A DNA stretch of 64,000 nucleotides, from the NCBI GenBank assembly GCA_021399435.1, contig JAJTUP010000045.1:434001-498000 (forward strand), read 5' to 3'. Origin of the DNA: Diaporthe sp. PMI_573. Its lineage: Eukaryota > Ascomycota > Sordariomycetes > Diaporthales > Diaporthaceae. Positions 52,233 to 62,478 of this stretch are shown one piece after another (position 1 is the first letter of the stretch; every line of letters begins with the position of its first letter). The notes beneath the pieces were generated by a model, which made no database searches, was not told where the DNA came from, and saw only the letters and a list, made by a program, of their open reading frames with translations. Both the position numbers and the translations under genes were made by a program.

Positions 52233-53402
52233 AAGTTCATCCTCGCTTGCTTTTCAAGAGATTTGTCTTTAGTGCCCGTGGGTATTGTTTACCATGCTCC
52301 AGTTGGTCAAAGGTCTGGCATATGATGTTGTTCGCGTTCCATTAAGCCTCAGTGCAGGTAGGCGTCATATACTCGGGACTGATAAGAGTCGAGACGACAC
52401 TCGACATGCACCGATTGGGACAAGCTTCAGTCTACCAATAACATTCTTATTGTCGTCGCCTTCTTTAGCGCGGCTCAAGGACGAGTTCTTGGGCCCGACG
52501 CCACGGGCCAGCCGGTACGCTTACTAATTAGGCTGACTTGAAGTCATTTTAGCATGAGGATGGTCTCGTGAACACGATACTAACGTATAACTCACTGACT
52601 CGGGTGGAATGGATTTGCCACAACAAATCAAGTGCATCGCAGAAGATACAATGCCCAACGCAAGAAACACAGCGCTTGTTGTGTTTATTATTGCCCATTG
52701 TTGAGTTCCCGTACTTAGGTCATTCTCAAAGTGGAGTCTCAAAGAATCGGCTTCTGCAGTGGAAATCATCGTTCTTAGCTAGAGAGTCGGAAGTGGTGTT
52801 CAGGAGTGTGGGACACTTACTGTACGGTATCATCCAAGGTAAGGTCGACTTATGAATACGTGTAATCGGAATGAGCCATTGTACCTTTCCAAATCTGTTG
52901 CCAAAGCATAAGCTAAGCGAGCAGTGATGTACCTTTGTTAAATACCGTCTTGTTTCTACACCCTCTCTTGCTTGGGCAGGGGGGAACCTTAGCGTGATCC
53001 TACAGATCTACATGTACTGTACCTCGTCTTAGGCATTCAAGTTCTTAAGGCCCTATAGTCGCAGTGTCGTTCGGCGTACTGTATGGCCACAGCTATCCCA
53101 ATCGGAGTAATGGAAACCACCTTGGCACCAGAACTTTCCTACACAAGGACCTTACAACACATTACAGTACTGTACAGTACATATATTTATCATCTTCGAT
53201 CAGTTTTTATTCTCAGCACGGTACTTTTGTTGCTATGGCAAAGGATTGTCTGAATTAGTATAACATGCAGTATTTCGTCATGCTCATTCAGTGTCGAAAC
53301 TTGCCATTATACTGTACCATCGCGGTGTTACAGTACATGGCGTGAGCCAAAGCAATCCTCCGCGGGTTTTGCGATCCTGATGAGTGTCCCCATACAGTAC
53401 AG
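52233..53402. other. Intergenic with TACTGTAC motif cluster
   Basis: No gene seen. From about 53010 to 53400 the palindromic motif GTACTGTA/TACAGTAC recurs at least six times, including a double site CAGTACTGTACAGTAC near 53165. Confidence 0.45.
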
Positions 53403-53424
53403 CACACACACACACACACACACA
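53403..53424 (+). repeat. (CA)11 microsatellite
   Basis: An uninterrupted CA run of 22 bases. Confidence 0.95.
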
Positions 53425-53484
53425 ATTTATTAGAGAACGGATATTCGCACCGGCTGTGAAATGCCAGGCTCGGCAGAAATGTCC

Positions 53485-54024
53485 TTAGAGCATGCGCAAG
53501 ACCTTGTCGGCTTCTCTACAGAGCCGATAGGCGCGCTCCATCTGCTCGCCATACATGCCACGCTCGACATAGCTGAACACGCGGTGGTAGCCGGTCATCT
53601 TGGCATCACCGTGCGACAGCCGCCGCCGGCCCTCGCGGATGGCACGCGCAAACGGCATCGTCTCCAGTCCGCGGTCGTATTCCATCTTCCACTGCGACCA
53701 GGCACGCGCGACGGGGTCCCTGAAGAGTAGGATGAGACGCATTTCTGGTCGGTATTGCCGAATGCGGGCCAGGCTTGGGGGCCAGTAGATGTAGACCGGA
53801 GGAGCCTCGCCGCGGAGCCTACCATCCCACTGCTCGAACAGGGCGTGGTAGACGTTGTAGTCTGGCTCCTCCCAGTCGACGGCTGTGCCTTCGTGGTCGA
53901 AGAAATGGGTCTCCTTGCGGGTTGCCATTTGGAGCTGGGGGTGCTCCTCGAGATAGCTGAACAGGGTGGTCGTGCCGCCCTTCTGGACACCTGCCACCAG
54001 GAAATGAACTCGTTCGTCAGCCAT
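53485..54024 (-). CDS. Sulfotransferase, bacterial-like, C-terminally short
   Basis: An intronless 179-aa frame from ATG 54024. The PAPS-binding 5' loop is VAGVQKGGTTTLFSYLEEHP and the 3'-phosphate motif is LILLFRDPVARAWSQWKMEY, followed by FSYVERGMYGEQMERAY. These are the hallmarks of the Sulfotransfer_1/3 family as found in bacteria, transferring sulfate from PAPS to an acceptor. Typical proteins are 270-300 aa; here the frame ends at KVLRML just after the YVERGMYxEQ motif, so the C-terminal third is missing. The GC-rich codons and lack of introns contrast with the AT-rich surroundings and suggest acquisition from bacteria. It may be truncated and inactive. Confidence 0.72.
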   Translation of the reverse strand: MADERVHFLVAGVQKGGTTTLFSYLEEHPQLQMATRKETHFFDHEGTAVDWEEPDYNVYHALFEQWDGRLRGEAPPVYIYWPPSLARIRQYRPEMRLILLFRDPVARAWSQWKMEYDRGLETMPFARAIREGRRRLSHGDAKMTGYHRVFSYVERGMYGEQMERAYRLCREADKVLRML

Positions 54025-54338
54025 TAGAACGGATATCTACCTGAACGCTGTTAGGTATATCGCCGAGCAGGTCAGTAGCTATACAGTATTTAAGGTGATC
54101 TATACAGCATAGATAGGATGCCACGGATTAAGTGCCTCCGGAAATTTAAGGTTTAATATTTCCGGGGTGGCCGAATCAGGGGGGTTGGCGGAATCGGGTT
54201 AACGATGTCAAATTAAACAATCTAAAACCAAAAATGTAAAATTTAAATAGTACACTAATCGTATCACCTAATATATAAACACACTGGACGCCAGCAATTT
54301 TGTCCTACCAAAAGCCTTGCGAATAAAGACACGCTACT
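54025..54338. other. Spacer before hAT gene with transposon-end-like motif
   Basis: At 54163-54210 the sequence GGGGTGGCCGAATCAGGGGG and a second GAATCGGG resemble the sequence at 57925-57960 downstream of the pogo relic. It may be a leftover transposon end. The rest is AT-rich. Confidence 0.4.
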
Positions 54339-56771
54339 ATGGTATTAGATTATTTAAATACAGATCGTCAATGGATAATTCGAAGAACACTGAGGAGTGG
54401 GCAATATTACCAAGCCTGGGCGATAATGACTTGTGGAAGCATAATTACGAGCAAGACTTTTCTTATCTCCTTACCCACCAGCCTCCGCCTGAAGGACTTG
54501 ATATCCAGTACGTTCGAAAGGTGCACCGCACCAACAAGTGATGAGGAGCAGAGAATCTTCCGCGTCTGGAAGGGATTCACGCTGGCCGAGCGCAGCAAAG
54601 ATACCCTATCATGGGTATGGAACTACGGGGTCGAGATTCAATCCAAAACATCCCGACGATGGATCTGTATGCCATGTGTGCGCCAGAAGACCCCCACGCC
54701 ACAGTCATACGAATCCAAAGGCACCCAAAACGCTGAACTCCACCTCTGGAAAGCTCACGGCTACTGGGATCCATCAGGACGACGATCAACACCGTCAGAG
54801 AAGAAAGGAGGCAAGAGGGTTCTTGCTTCTATTTCGGACTTCATGAGCCTCAAACGTTCCGATCCAAAGGAGCAAGCGCTGGCCAATAGCTTGATCAAAC
54901 GCTTCGATCGAGGAGAGTTCCAGAAGCTCATTGTCAACTGGATAGTCGAAAGCCAGCAATCGTTCAAGCAGGTTGAACACCCTCGATTGCAACAGATTTT
55001 CGAATACCTCAATCCGGCGGTCAAGGTTACGAGTGCGCACATTACGGCGAAGACTGTGCACAGACTGGCGGTTCAACAATTCGAGCGATATCATGGCACG
55101 GTCCAACAGGTCTTGAAGAGGTCGCCGGGTCAGATCCACATTGCCTTTGACGGCGCAAGGACTAGGAATCGTCACGCGTTATATGGCGTGACGGCTCTCT
55201 TCAGAGACCACGAGAATCAGCTCCAAAAAGTTGTGCTCGGCATTCCGGAGCTGGTAGAACGACATACTGGCGAGAACATTGCCGCCGAGATCCTCGAGAT
55301 CATTAGGTCGTTTAGCATCGAGGACAAGGTCGGTTACTTCACTCTCGATAATGCAGCAAATAATGAAACGGCAATGTCAGAGATTGCAGAAGAGCTGAAG
55401 TTCGACCCGGTTCAACGACGAGTTCGATGCATGGGACACATCCTCAACCTTGTTGTTAAATCCCTTCTCTTTGGGAAGGATGTTGATGCGTTTGAGAAAT
55501 CTCTCGTCAAGGAGGAGCCTTTGGCGAGAGCAACCCATGACCAGTGGATGCGGAAGGGTCCTGTCGGGAAAGCGCATAACTTCGTCGTTTGGGTCCATCG
55601 GGCCGACTTACTGACTCAGTTGCTTCGTCAACTGCAACAAGACTCATTTGCAGCTTCTGGCGATCCTGAAAGTGGAAAGCAACGGCCAGTTGACGTTGTC
55701 CTTGACAACGATACTAGATGGTTGTCCCAATACTACATGATAAAACGAATGCTTCGCTTGCAGCCCGTCTACGAAGAATTCATCGCCAAAGCCAAGAGGC
55801 TATTCCGAGACGCTCGGAAAGGTGAGGGTGGACAGAAGCTTCCTCCCTGCCTCGAGGAGTCGAGCTTCATCAACGAGAGCGATTGGGCGGTGCTGAGGAC
55901 ATTTGATGAGATACTCTCTGATTTCCACGTCGTTGTGCAAGTACTTCAGGGAGATGGACAGCCGCGATATCGATCGTCTGGAGTTAGGGAAGCTTTTGGT
56001 TCCATGACTGATGTGCTGGAGGCGTTCGAATTCCTACTTGGGAGGCTCGAGGACGCAAAATCGCGTATTGAGAGGCATCCTGAACCAGAGCAATTCTGTG
56101 TCAATATCAACCTTGGCTGGAAGAAGCTCGATAAATATTACAATACTTTGAGGGACTCGCCAGCATACTACGCCGCCGCCGCCTTGCACCCTAGCCTACG
56201 ATGGGACTATTTCGACGAGGTTTGGGGTCAACAGCATCCGGGTTGGGTCGATGAAGCGAAGGAAATCGTGCAACGTCTTTGGGATACGGAATACAGAGAC
56301 CTACAGATCACAGACACCTCTCCTGATGGTCCGGTTGTGAAGAGGCGAAAGACGACTTTGTCCTCCTTTGATCGGTATCGTAACCGATACCGTCAAAGCC
56401 AACCCTCCGCTGCTCAAGCGGATGAATATATCCGCTGGCAGGCCAGTGTGTCTGGGAGCGACAAGGACGTCGCAGACCCAGTTGAGTATTGGGTCCTCAA
56501 GAGGTTTGAGTATCCAAGGCTATCTCGAATGGCTCTTGACGTCATGACAGTGCCGGCCATGAGCTCGGAGTGCGAGAGACTGTTCTCCGCCACCGGGTTG
56601 ATGGTCACGCCCCTCCGAAACCGCTTAGACGCTGGGACGATTGGACTAATCCAAACGCTGCGATCTTGGTTACGCGCAGGCATTATCGAAGATGTCGATA
56701 GCATACTGCTTGACGATACAGCGTTACAGGAGGCTGTTGGACGGGCTGGCTTGGAGGAGCGCCAGGAGTAA
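54339..56771 (+). CDS. hAT-family transposase, full-length frame
   Basis: 810 aa with no internal stop. A BED-type finger lies at C110/C113 (WICMPC) and H135/H140 (HLWKAH). The RNase H-like core follows: IHIAFDGARTRNRHALYG (first catalytic Asp, D271), YFTLDNAANNE (second Asp, D337), and RCMGHILNLVVKSLLFG, the C-x2-H motif. The C-terminal dimerisation domain has YPRLSRMALDVMTVPAMSSE and CERLFSATG, which contains the expected catalytic Glu. All hallmark residues are present, so the protein may be active. The first 60 residues are poor in homology and the start may lie downstream. I could not define terminal inverted repeats or a target duplication for this element. Confidence 0.88.
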   Translation: MVLDYLNTDRQWIIRRTLRSGQYYQAWAIMTCGSIITSKTFLISLPTSLRLKDLISSTFERCTAPTSDEEQRIFRVWKGFTLAERSKDTLSWVWNYGVEIQSKTSRRWICMPCVRQKTPTPQSYESKGTQNAELHLWKAHGYWDPSGRRSTPSEKKGGKRVLASISDFMSLKRSDPKEQALANSLIKRFDRGEFQKLIVNWIVESQQSFKQVEHPRLQQIFEYLNPAVKVTSAHITAKTVHRLAVQQFERYHGTVQQVLKRSPGQIHIAFDGARTRNRHALYGVTALFRDHENQLQKVVLGIPELVERHTGENIAAEILEIIRSFSIEDKVGYFTLDNAANNETAMSEIAEELKFDPVQRRVRCMGHILNLVVKSLLFGKDVDAFEKSLVKEEPLARATHDQWMRKGPVGKAHNFVVWVHRADLLTQLLRQLQQDSFAASGDPESGKQRPVDVVLDNDTRWLSQYYMIKRMLRLQPVYEEFIAKAKRLFRDARKGEGGQKLPPCLEESSFINESDWAVLRTFDEILSDFHVVVQVLQGDGQPRYRSSGVREAFGSMTDVLEAFEFLLGRLEDAKSRIERHPEPEQFCVNINLGWKKLDKYYNTLRDSPAYYAAAALHPSLRWDYFDEVWGQQHPGWVDEAKEIVQRLWDTEYRDLQITDTSPDGPVVKRRKTTLSSFDRYRNRYRQSQPSAAQADEYIRWQASVSGSDKDVADPVEYWVLKRFEYPRLSRMALDVMTVPAMSSECERLFSATGLMVTPLRNRLDAGTIGLIQTLRSWLRAGIIEDVDSILLDDTALQEAVGRAGLEERQE

Positions 56772-57126
56772 GGCAATAGAAAGTTGTTGGAGATTACAAG
56801 TGTGAGGCGACCAAGTCGGTGGCAAGGTGTGGAAGAAGGAGGAACATTCTACAAGAAATCGTGCCTGTACATAAATAGTGGTTCCCCTACTGCACTTTGG
56901 GATAGAATTAAGCAATTAACATCTTCTCATTTCAACAAAAGTTTCGGCGACGGGTTCCCGAATTGCCCGATTAGGAAATCCGAGTTAATGTGACAGGGGT
57001 CTTCCACGGGTTCAATATTATGGACATCAATCCACAGATGGCTTCGTGGACATCAATCCACGAGCACTTTGCTGAGTAAGCCGTCAATTCCATCCACAAA
57101 GTCGGATATTGACGTGGATGGATTGA
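56772..57126. other. hAT 3' flank, no gene seen
   Basis: Probable 3' end of the hAT element. A GACATCAATCCA motif occurs twice near 57022 and 57048. Confidence 0.4.
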
Positions 57127-57899
57127 TTCCCTACCCTGGTGCTTTATTTGCCGGCACATACATCGCACGTACTTCAACCTCTTGACTTGGGTGTATTTGC
57201 TTCGCTGAAGGTCGCTTACAAAGACGAAGCCGACCTTCTGAACTTCTACACTGAAAACACCGTATCGAGGAAGCAAATCTTCCTTTTTTGCTATCGGAAG
57301 GGTCGCCAGAAGGCTTTAAAAGAGTCAAATGTGCTTAATGGGTGGCGTGCAACTGGATTGTGGCCGGTGAATGTGGCCAAGCCACTACTTAGCATTCAAC
57401 TCCTCGAAAACACTAAGAGCGAAGCCAAAAGAGCAAAATTAAACGACACCACGAGAAAGAGAAGACTCGAAATAGTCACCCCAGTGCCAATCAGTATCAA
57501 GAAAGTGGCGTTGTCGACACCCAGGGCGTCACGAGAAATCAGGCGTCTACACACGTTTTTTGATGAAGGCGAACACTCAATCGCAACACAACGGCTATTG
57601 TTCAGAAAGGTTGAAAAGGATACAACGAGAAAGAATGGGAATTGGAGATGGCCCTCCGTGAGAATGAACTTCTCAAAGCACGATTGGAAGCGATCGTACC
57701 TGTCAAGAGGAAGAGGGTTGAAACGAGCCCCAACTCGAGGTTTGTCAACATTCGGGCAATCCGACGGGCGCAAATCGCGGCCGGGGCAATTGAGGCTGAG
57801 TCAGCAGATGAAGAAGGGTCTTCTGAATCAGAAACACCAAGAAGTTGCATCGTGGTTGGTTCTTCTGACGAAAAAGACGAAGAGGAAGTCGATGGGTAG
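57127..57899 (+). pseudogene. pogo/Fot1-type transposase C-terminal relic
   Basis: Reads VLYLPAHTSHVLQPLDLGVF followed by ASLKVAY and NGWRATGLWPVN, the end of the DDE domain of pogo/Fot-type Tc1-mariner transposases, which includes the conserved PxHTSHVLQPLD block. A stop at 57124 cuts the 5' side, so the catalytic Asp residues are gone. At about 57620 the register shifts by one base: the family tail ELEMALRENELLKARLEAIV and IRAIRRAQIAAG continues in the other frame to 57899. Inactive. Confidence 0.82.
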
Positions 57900-58737
57900 T
57901 TGTGGCGGGTGTGCGATTTTGGGTGGCCCGAATCAGGGGGTGTGGCCCGAGTGTGGGCCGGCCAACTTATCTGATACGCGGCCCTAGAACATGACTTTCC
58001 ACAAGAACTCGAGTGGACACGTCACTAACGCACTGGCAGGAGACTTGCGACGCTTGATTGCTGGGCTAGCGTTCCGGTGTTTTATGGTCTCGTTCTGGCC
58101 AATGAACTCTTATCTGTCAACCTGTCGGGGTTCATGGTGCCTTACTGGCTCGTCCATTCAGCTACTTGAACCTTTCTGCATCTCGCCGGGAACCCACGGA
58201 CGAAATCTCAGCGGCATTTGAGGCTCTCCCACATTGATCATGCCATGGTTGTTTCCTTCTTGAGCTGAATTGAAATATTCAGGCAGCATCTCACTCAAGT
58301 CTGATGTGCGCCGAAACCAATACCGAAGCGAACGTCTCTGTACCTACATGGCACAAGACGATTGCATAATGTGACGCGGTGAAACGTGGTTCTCTCAGGA
58401 ACGAGCAGAGGGCAAGAAGGAACGAAGTGAAAGACTGACCATGTTGATGTTCAAGGTCATGTCCACATAAACCAGAGATGTCGATTCGAGGTGCGAGCCA
58501 GCCAGCGGGCATACGCGCTTGGTTCCTTAACTTCGCCTACGGTGTACGGAGCTGCAAGCTTACATTTCTTCATTACTAAATATAATATTCAGGAGACATT
58601 TACACCGTATATGTCTTGTCCTAATATGTGCCGGCATACTTCCAGACTATCCAGTGCCTTGGAGGTTAAGTCTTTCATTCGATGCCCGCCAGATCCGCTT
58701 AAGCGGTCATGTCCGCATCCTCAATGTACCAAGGGTC
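57900..58737. other. Spacer, possible transposon end at 57925-57960
   Basis: GGGTGGCCCGAATCAGGGGG and GTGGCCCGAGTGTGGG follow the pogo relic and are probably part of its 3' terminal repeat. No gene in the remainder. Confidence 0.4.
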
Positions 58738-59908
58738 CTAGAAGCCGCTTCCAACATGTGTGCCACAGCGGCAGTCTAGCCTGTAGCTACAATACAGCCT
58801 CTTCTGACATCTACCCCTACACACCTTACTGCCCGTCTCCTTCGTACACTCCTTCGGGAAGTGGCAGTCTTTCCAAACTTTAAGCAGATTCCTTAACTCT
58901 TGCTCCTCCTGTGTCATCTCCTCACCACTGGTCCATCTCTCCATCAACGCCATTATCCCCTTCTTCTTTTTACTTTTCTCCAGCTCGTCAATCTTACCCT
59001 CCAGTTCCTTCCGATACCGCTTTCCCACAGCGGTGTTCTTCAGCATTATGTTTTTCCCGGCCTCGAGCTCGTTCATGAGGCTGATGATGGCTTCCGGGCA
59101 GTCCAGCAAGTCCTTGACGATAGAGGGAGGGTCGTCTTTGTTTCGATAGAGCTTGATGATGTTCTTCGTCCCGGCGAAGAAGTCGTTCCACTTATCCTTG
59201 ATCCCTCTCTCCCTGCCGTCATCGACCTCTTGCACTTTACTAAGGACCGGAATAGACGATTGGAGACACCCGCGTCCTAGAATCGGTGAGACTAGGCGAA
59301 GTTGAGCCGTGAGATTATTGATGTCGGCGGTGGCGTCGCCGGCGGCATCGGAATTGCTAAAGTCGTGAAGGTAAACTGTGCCGGCAACAAAAGTCACTGA
59401 CCCATCCCTCCTCAAACTTGAATTCTGGCTGTCTCGACTGCAAACCACCTATGTCAGTTTCATCGCGTTGGGAAACCGGCTTGACAACTGTGGACGCTTA
59501 CAGCTGCTTCAAGGCATGGGCGACTCTTAACAATACAACCCAATTAGAGACAAAGTTATCCGTGAAGCAGGGCAGCTCAACAAACAGATACCCATGAAGA
59601 GGATCATCTGGCGACCAGTATCGCTGTTGAACAGTTCGGCTGATGAGCCATTTCTTCTCCGAGTCCTCGGGACCGGTGTCCCATTCATTCGGTTTCCCGG
59701 TGAAGTCCTTTATGAACTGGGGTTAAGTCTTAGCGAAGGGCAGAGCAGGGAGCCTTGAGGAGGAATACAGTGCTTTTCCCGGCGTTTGTTCGCCCGACCA
59801 AGCTACCGACAAATTTAGTCAAGATCTAGGCGCCGTCCAGGGATAAGCTCACAGTATGATCGCACAGGAGTCATCGCTGTAGCCGCCTCTTATCAGGTTC
59901 TGCGACAT
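58738..59908 (-). CDS. P-loop GTPase-like protein, four exons
   Basis: Exons 59908-59853, 59802-59769, 59716-59502 and 59437-58738 give 334 aa with all phases matching; introns are 50, 52 and 64 bp. The splice choice restores a normal P-loop strand: CAIILLVGRTNAGKST with GxxxxGKS at 22-29, then FIKDFTGKPNEWDTG, HGYLFVELPCFTDN at the G3 position, GTVYLHDFS and a helical C-terminal region with a Lys-rich coiled coil (KIDELEKSKKKKG). It resembles the fungal AIG1/septin-like G-domain family often annotated simply as GTP-binding proteins. The usual DTPG of G3 is absent (VELPCF) and no clear NKxD is seen, so nucleotide specificity is uncertain. Confidence 0.7.
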
Positions 59909-60299
59909 CTTGGCCAGAGGAGAGAAGTGAGCGGCGGGGACCCGTGTGGGAATTTTCAATTAGTGTCGTAGCTTTCTGAGAAAATGAGGCGAGCGCAAAC
60001 TGGCGGTGCGATTTGCGATTCTCGCAGCTGCGCGGCGGTCGTCCAGAAGCCCCGCGGAGGCTGCCCCGCGGCGGCTGCCTCGCCGCCTTCAATGCGCCGG
60101 TGCCCAAAGGCACGCAACCAGCGCCACCGTCCAAGTGACGCAACGGTGATGCGCCCACGTGACCAAGCCACAGCTGCACGTCGCCGTTCTGGGTGACCCC
60201 GCATATCCTACACGAAGTCGAGCATAAAAATATCTCAAGACCAGAAGTCAGGTCTCAACTCATTTGCCATCCAGCACACTCCCTGCGCAACTCTCCACC
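59909..60299. other. Divergent promoter region
   Basis: Lies between the start codons of the GTPase-like gene (minus) and the CorA-like gene (plus). A TATA-like CATAAAAATAT at about 60222 is 70-80 bp upstream of ATG 60300. The interior 59990-60200 is GC-rich with no supported gene. Confidence 0.45.
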
Positions 60300-61307
60300 A
60301 TGTCAACAAATATGGAGTTGTCGATCGGCAATCTGATTAGCCACCGCGCGAATAGGCCCAGCAGAGACTCTAAGACCCATACGAGTCCCCAGGATCGTGA
60401 AGCGGCGCTTTTTGATCCTTGGTGGGAGACCCGAGATGCCGGGAACTTTGTCGAGAACTCCTTCCATAAGGACGCAGTCAAACAAAACGAGGTTTGGAGT
60501 ACAAAGGGTCGAGTGCTAATCTTGAGCTTGGGATCTGCCTCTATGTTTTATATGAGGGATCTGGAGGCGCAAACCGAGAGAGTGGTGACGTACTCTCAAG
60601 TAGAAGAAGAAGAAGAATCCACTCGGCCGCCCAATATGGGGCCTGTGGATGGACTCATGTTTACAGATCCTGACGAACTGCTCCGATATGGCTGGAAACA
60701 CGGCTTGAGATTTTTCAAGCGTCAGTTGCTTGTTCTTGAGGACCTTGGGCGTGATTGGGTCGAAGCAATTGGCGTCGCTTTCCGGATCCCAGTCTACTTC
60801 TTTGCCCTGCACTGGGCGGACCCGGTCGACCATGCCTGGGGAATAGCTCGAATGCCCCTTGGCCACCGAACAAGGGAGCACAATATTCTCAGATATCGAG
60901 AGACCTTGCCAATCATCGTCAATGCTGATTCTAGCAAGTTCCCATTGTCCCGCCAGAGATCACTGTCCCTGCTGACCTGTTCAACTTGCGGAACCAACAG
61001 GCTTGAAACCCAGCCTAGCGTGCAATGCACAGCGACCCCTTACCAACAAAGTCCGGCCACCCAATAGTAACGACCCTTATAGTGAGAGCGAGACATGCGA
61101 ACAGCTCCTGAGCTTCTGGGGCTGCCCCGACCCCGAGGAGACAAACGGCGAATGGACAGGTTCGTGGTCTTTCATGCTACGGCGACTGGCTTCGCCAAGG
61201 TTGTCTTAAGCTCGGTTCTGACTCACAAGAAATAGCCGTACTCCTTGTCGACCCAAAGCCGTCCGCTTCTGAGCCGCTGAAGTGCAAGACTCAAGGGAAG
61301 CATGTGC

Positions 61308-62478
61308 CAGTGATGTTATTGGATTGGATTGGAGCTGGATCCGAGCCTCGATCCAATCCAGTCCAGACGTGGGGACAGGCAGCCTCCAGGATATCCAGAA
61401 CCGATCCAGTTCATATTTTTACCCTTTTGGGACAATCAATGAGCCGCTGAATAAGCAGACTTGGAGTAGAACTGTTCTTGTCCTTGGGTTATGACACCAC
61501 CTAACTACGGAGCTCATGTTCTCTAGCAACTTGCGTCTCCAGTATGTTCTTCTCGCTTCCATCATCTTCGCCGCCTTCCTCTCCCTCACCCAGCCCATCC
61601 GCCCCAACTGTACTCCCTGCCTCACCCTCCATCAAACCGATGGCAGAGTCATCAAATGCCTTCTGCTCCGGGCGACCATACCAAGCTCGTAAGCACTCGC
61701 TGGCTTCAATGACGTCCATCCGGAGCCGTGAGCGATGATTTGGTGTTTCGATTCCAGGTGGTTTAAGGTAGTACAATTGCCCTTGCCGGAAATAGGAAGT
61801 CCCTGTTGGCGCTGCTGCTGTTCGCACAGATAACAGTACCAGAACGTCTTCGTCGGGTCCTGCTTGAGTTGTATGTCTTCACCATACTGCCAGACGACTG
61901 ATGTCCTTTTCTTGGTGTGCTTTTGGGACTTTGCCACAACAGAGTAGCGTACATATTGCTTCCCATTCAGCTTGAATTCGTCGGGTTCGATCAGGGTTCC
62001 GTCGGGGTCGTTTGGGCGAGGACTAATATATGTTGGAGCAAGAATAACTCTGTCAGAATCAGGACGGCGACCGCTGGCAGCACCGAAATAGCTGGAGATA
62101 GTGGCCATGGTGTAGCTGGTGAGTGGACTGTTCAGACACGTCTGCCACAGTAGAAGGACTGCTGAAGTCGCGAGCGACGCGTTTGCCTCCGTGCTTTTAA
62201 TAGCGTAGCAATCTGCACGCGTTGGATGTTAACCCAATAGCGGAACGATAGTTCGCGCGTCGTGTCGTGGTCTGCGACGGCAGCTGCGACGGGAGACTCC
62301 TCATGACCACTCAATTAGGCTTAGCTCTTGCCTTATCAGGTTAGACCATTGGAGCTCCAGGAGCTGGTTGCCAATCAATCCAATCCAGTCCAAATCTTCG
62401 AGAAACCCAAATCCAGTCCAGCCATTTTCCGACAAATCCAGTCCAATCCAAATTGCCTCCAATCCAATAACATCACTG
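61308..62478 (-). mobile_element. Non-autonomous hAT element, copy 2 (1171 bp)
   Basis: Same length and sequence as 15021-16191, reversed. It is flanked by a perfect 8-bp target duplication GCATGTGC at 61300-61307 and 62479-62486. I see one substitution between the copies (an A/G difference at a GATAATGG/GATGATGG site). The target is an exon of the CorA-like gene. The near-identity and perfect duplications indicate recent movement of both copies. Confidence 0.95.
61632..62108 (-). CDS. BED zinc-finger transposase fragment in hAT copy 2
   Basis: 158 aa, identical to the protein at 15391-15867. See that entry for domains; the catalytic core is missing here too. Confidence 0.7.
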   Translation of the reverse strand: MATISSYFGAASGRRPDSDRVILAPTYISPRPNDPDGTLIEPDEFKLNGKQYVRYSVVAKSQKHTKKRTSVVWQYGEDIQLKQDPTKTFWYCYLCEQQQRQQGLPISGKGNCTTLNHLESKHQIIAHGSGWTSLKPASAYELGMVARSRRHLMTLPSV

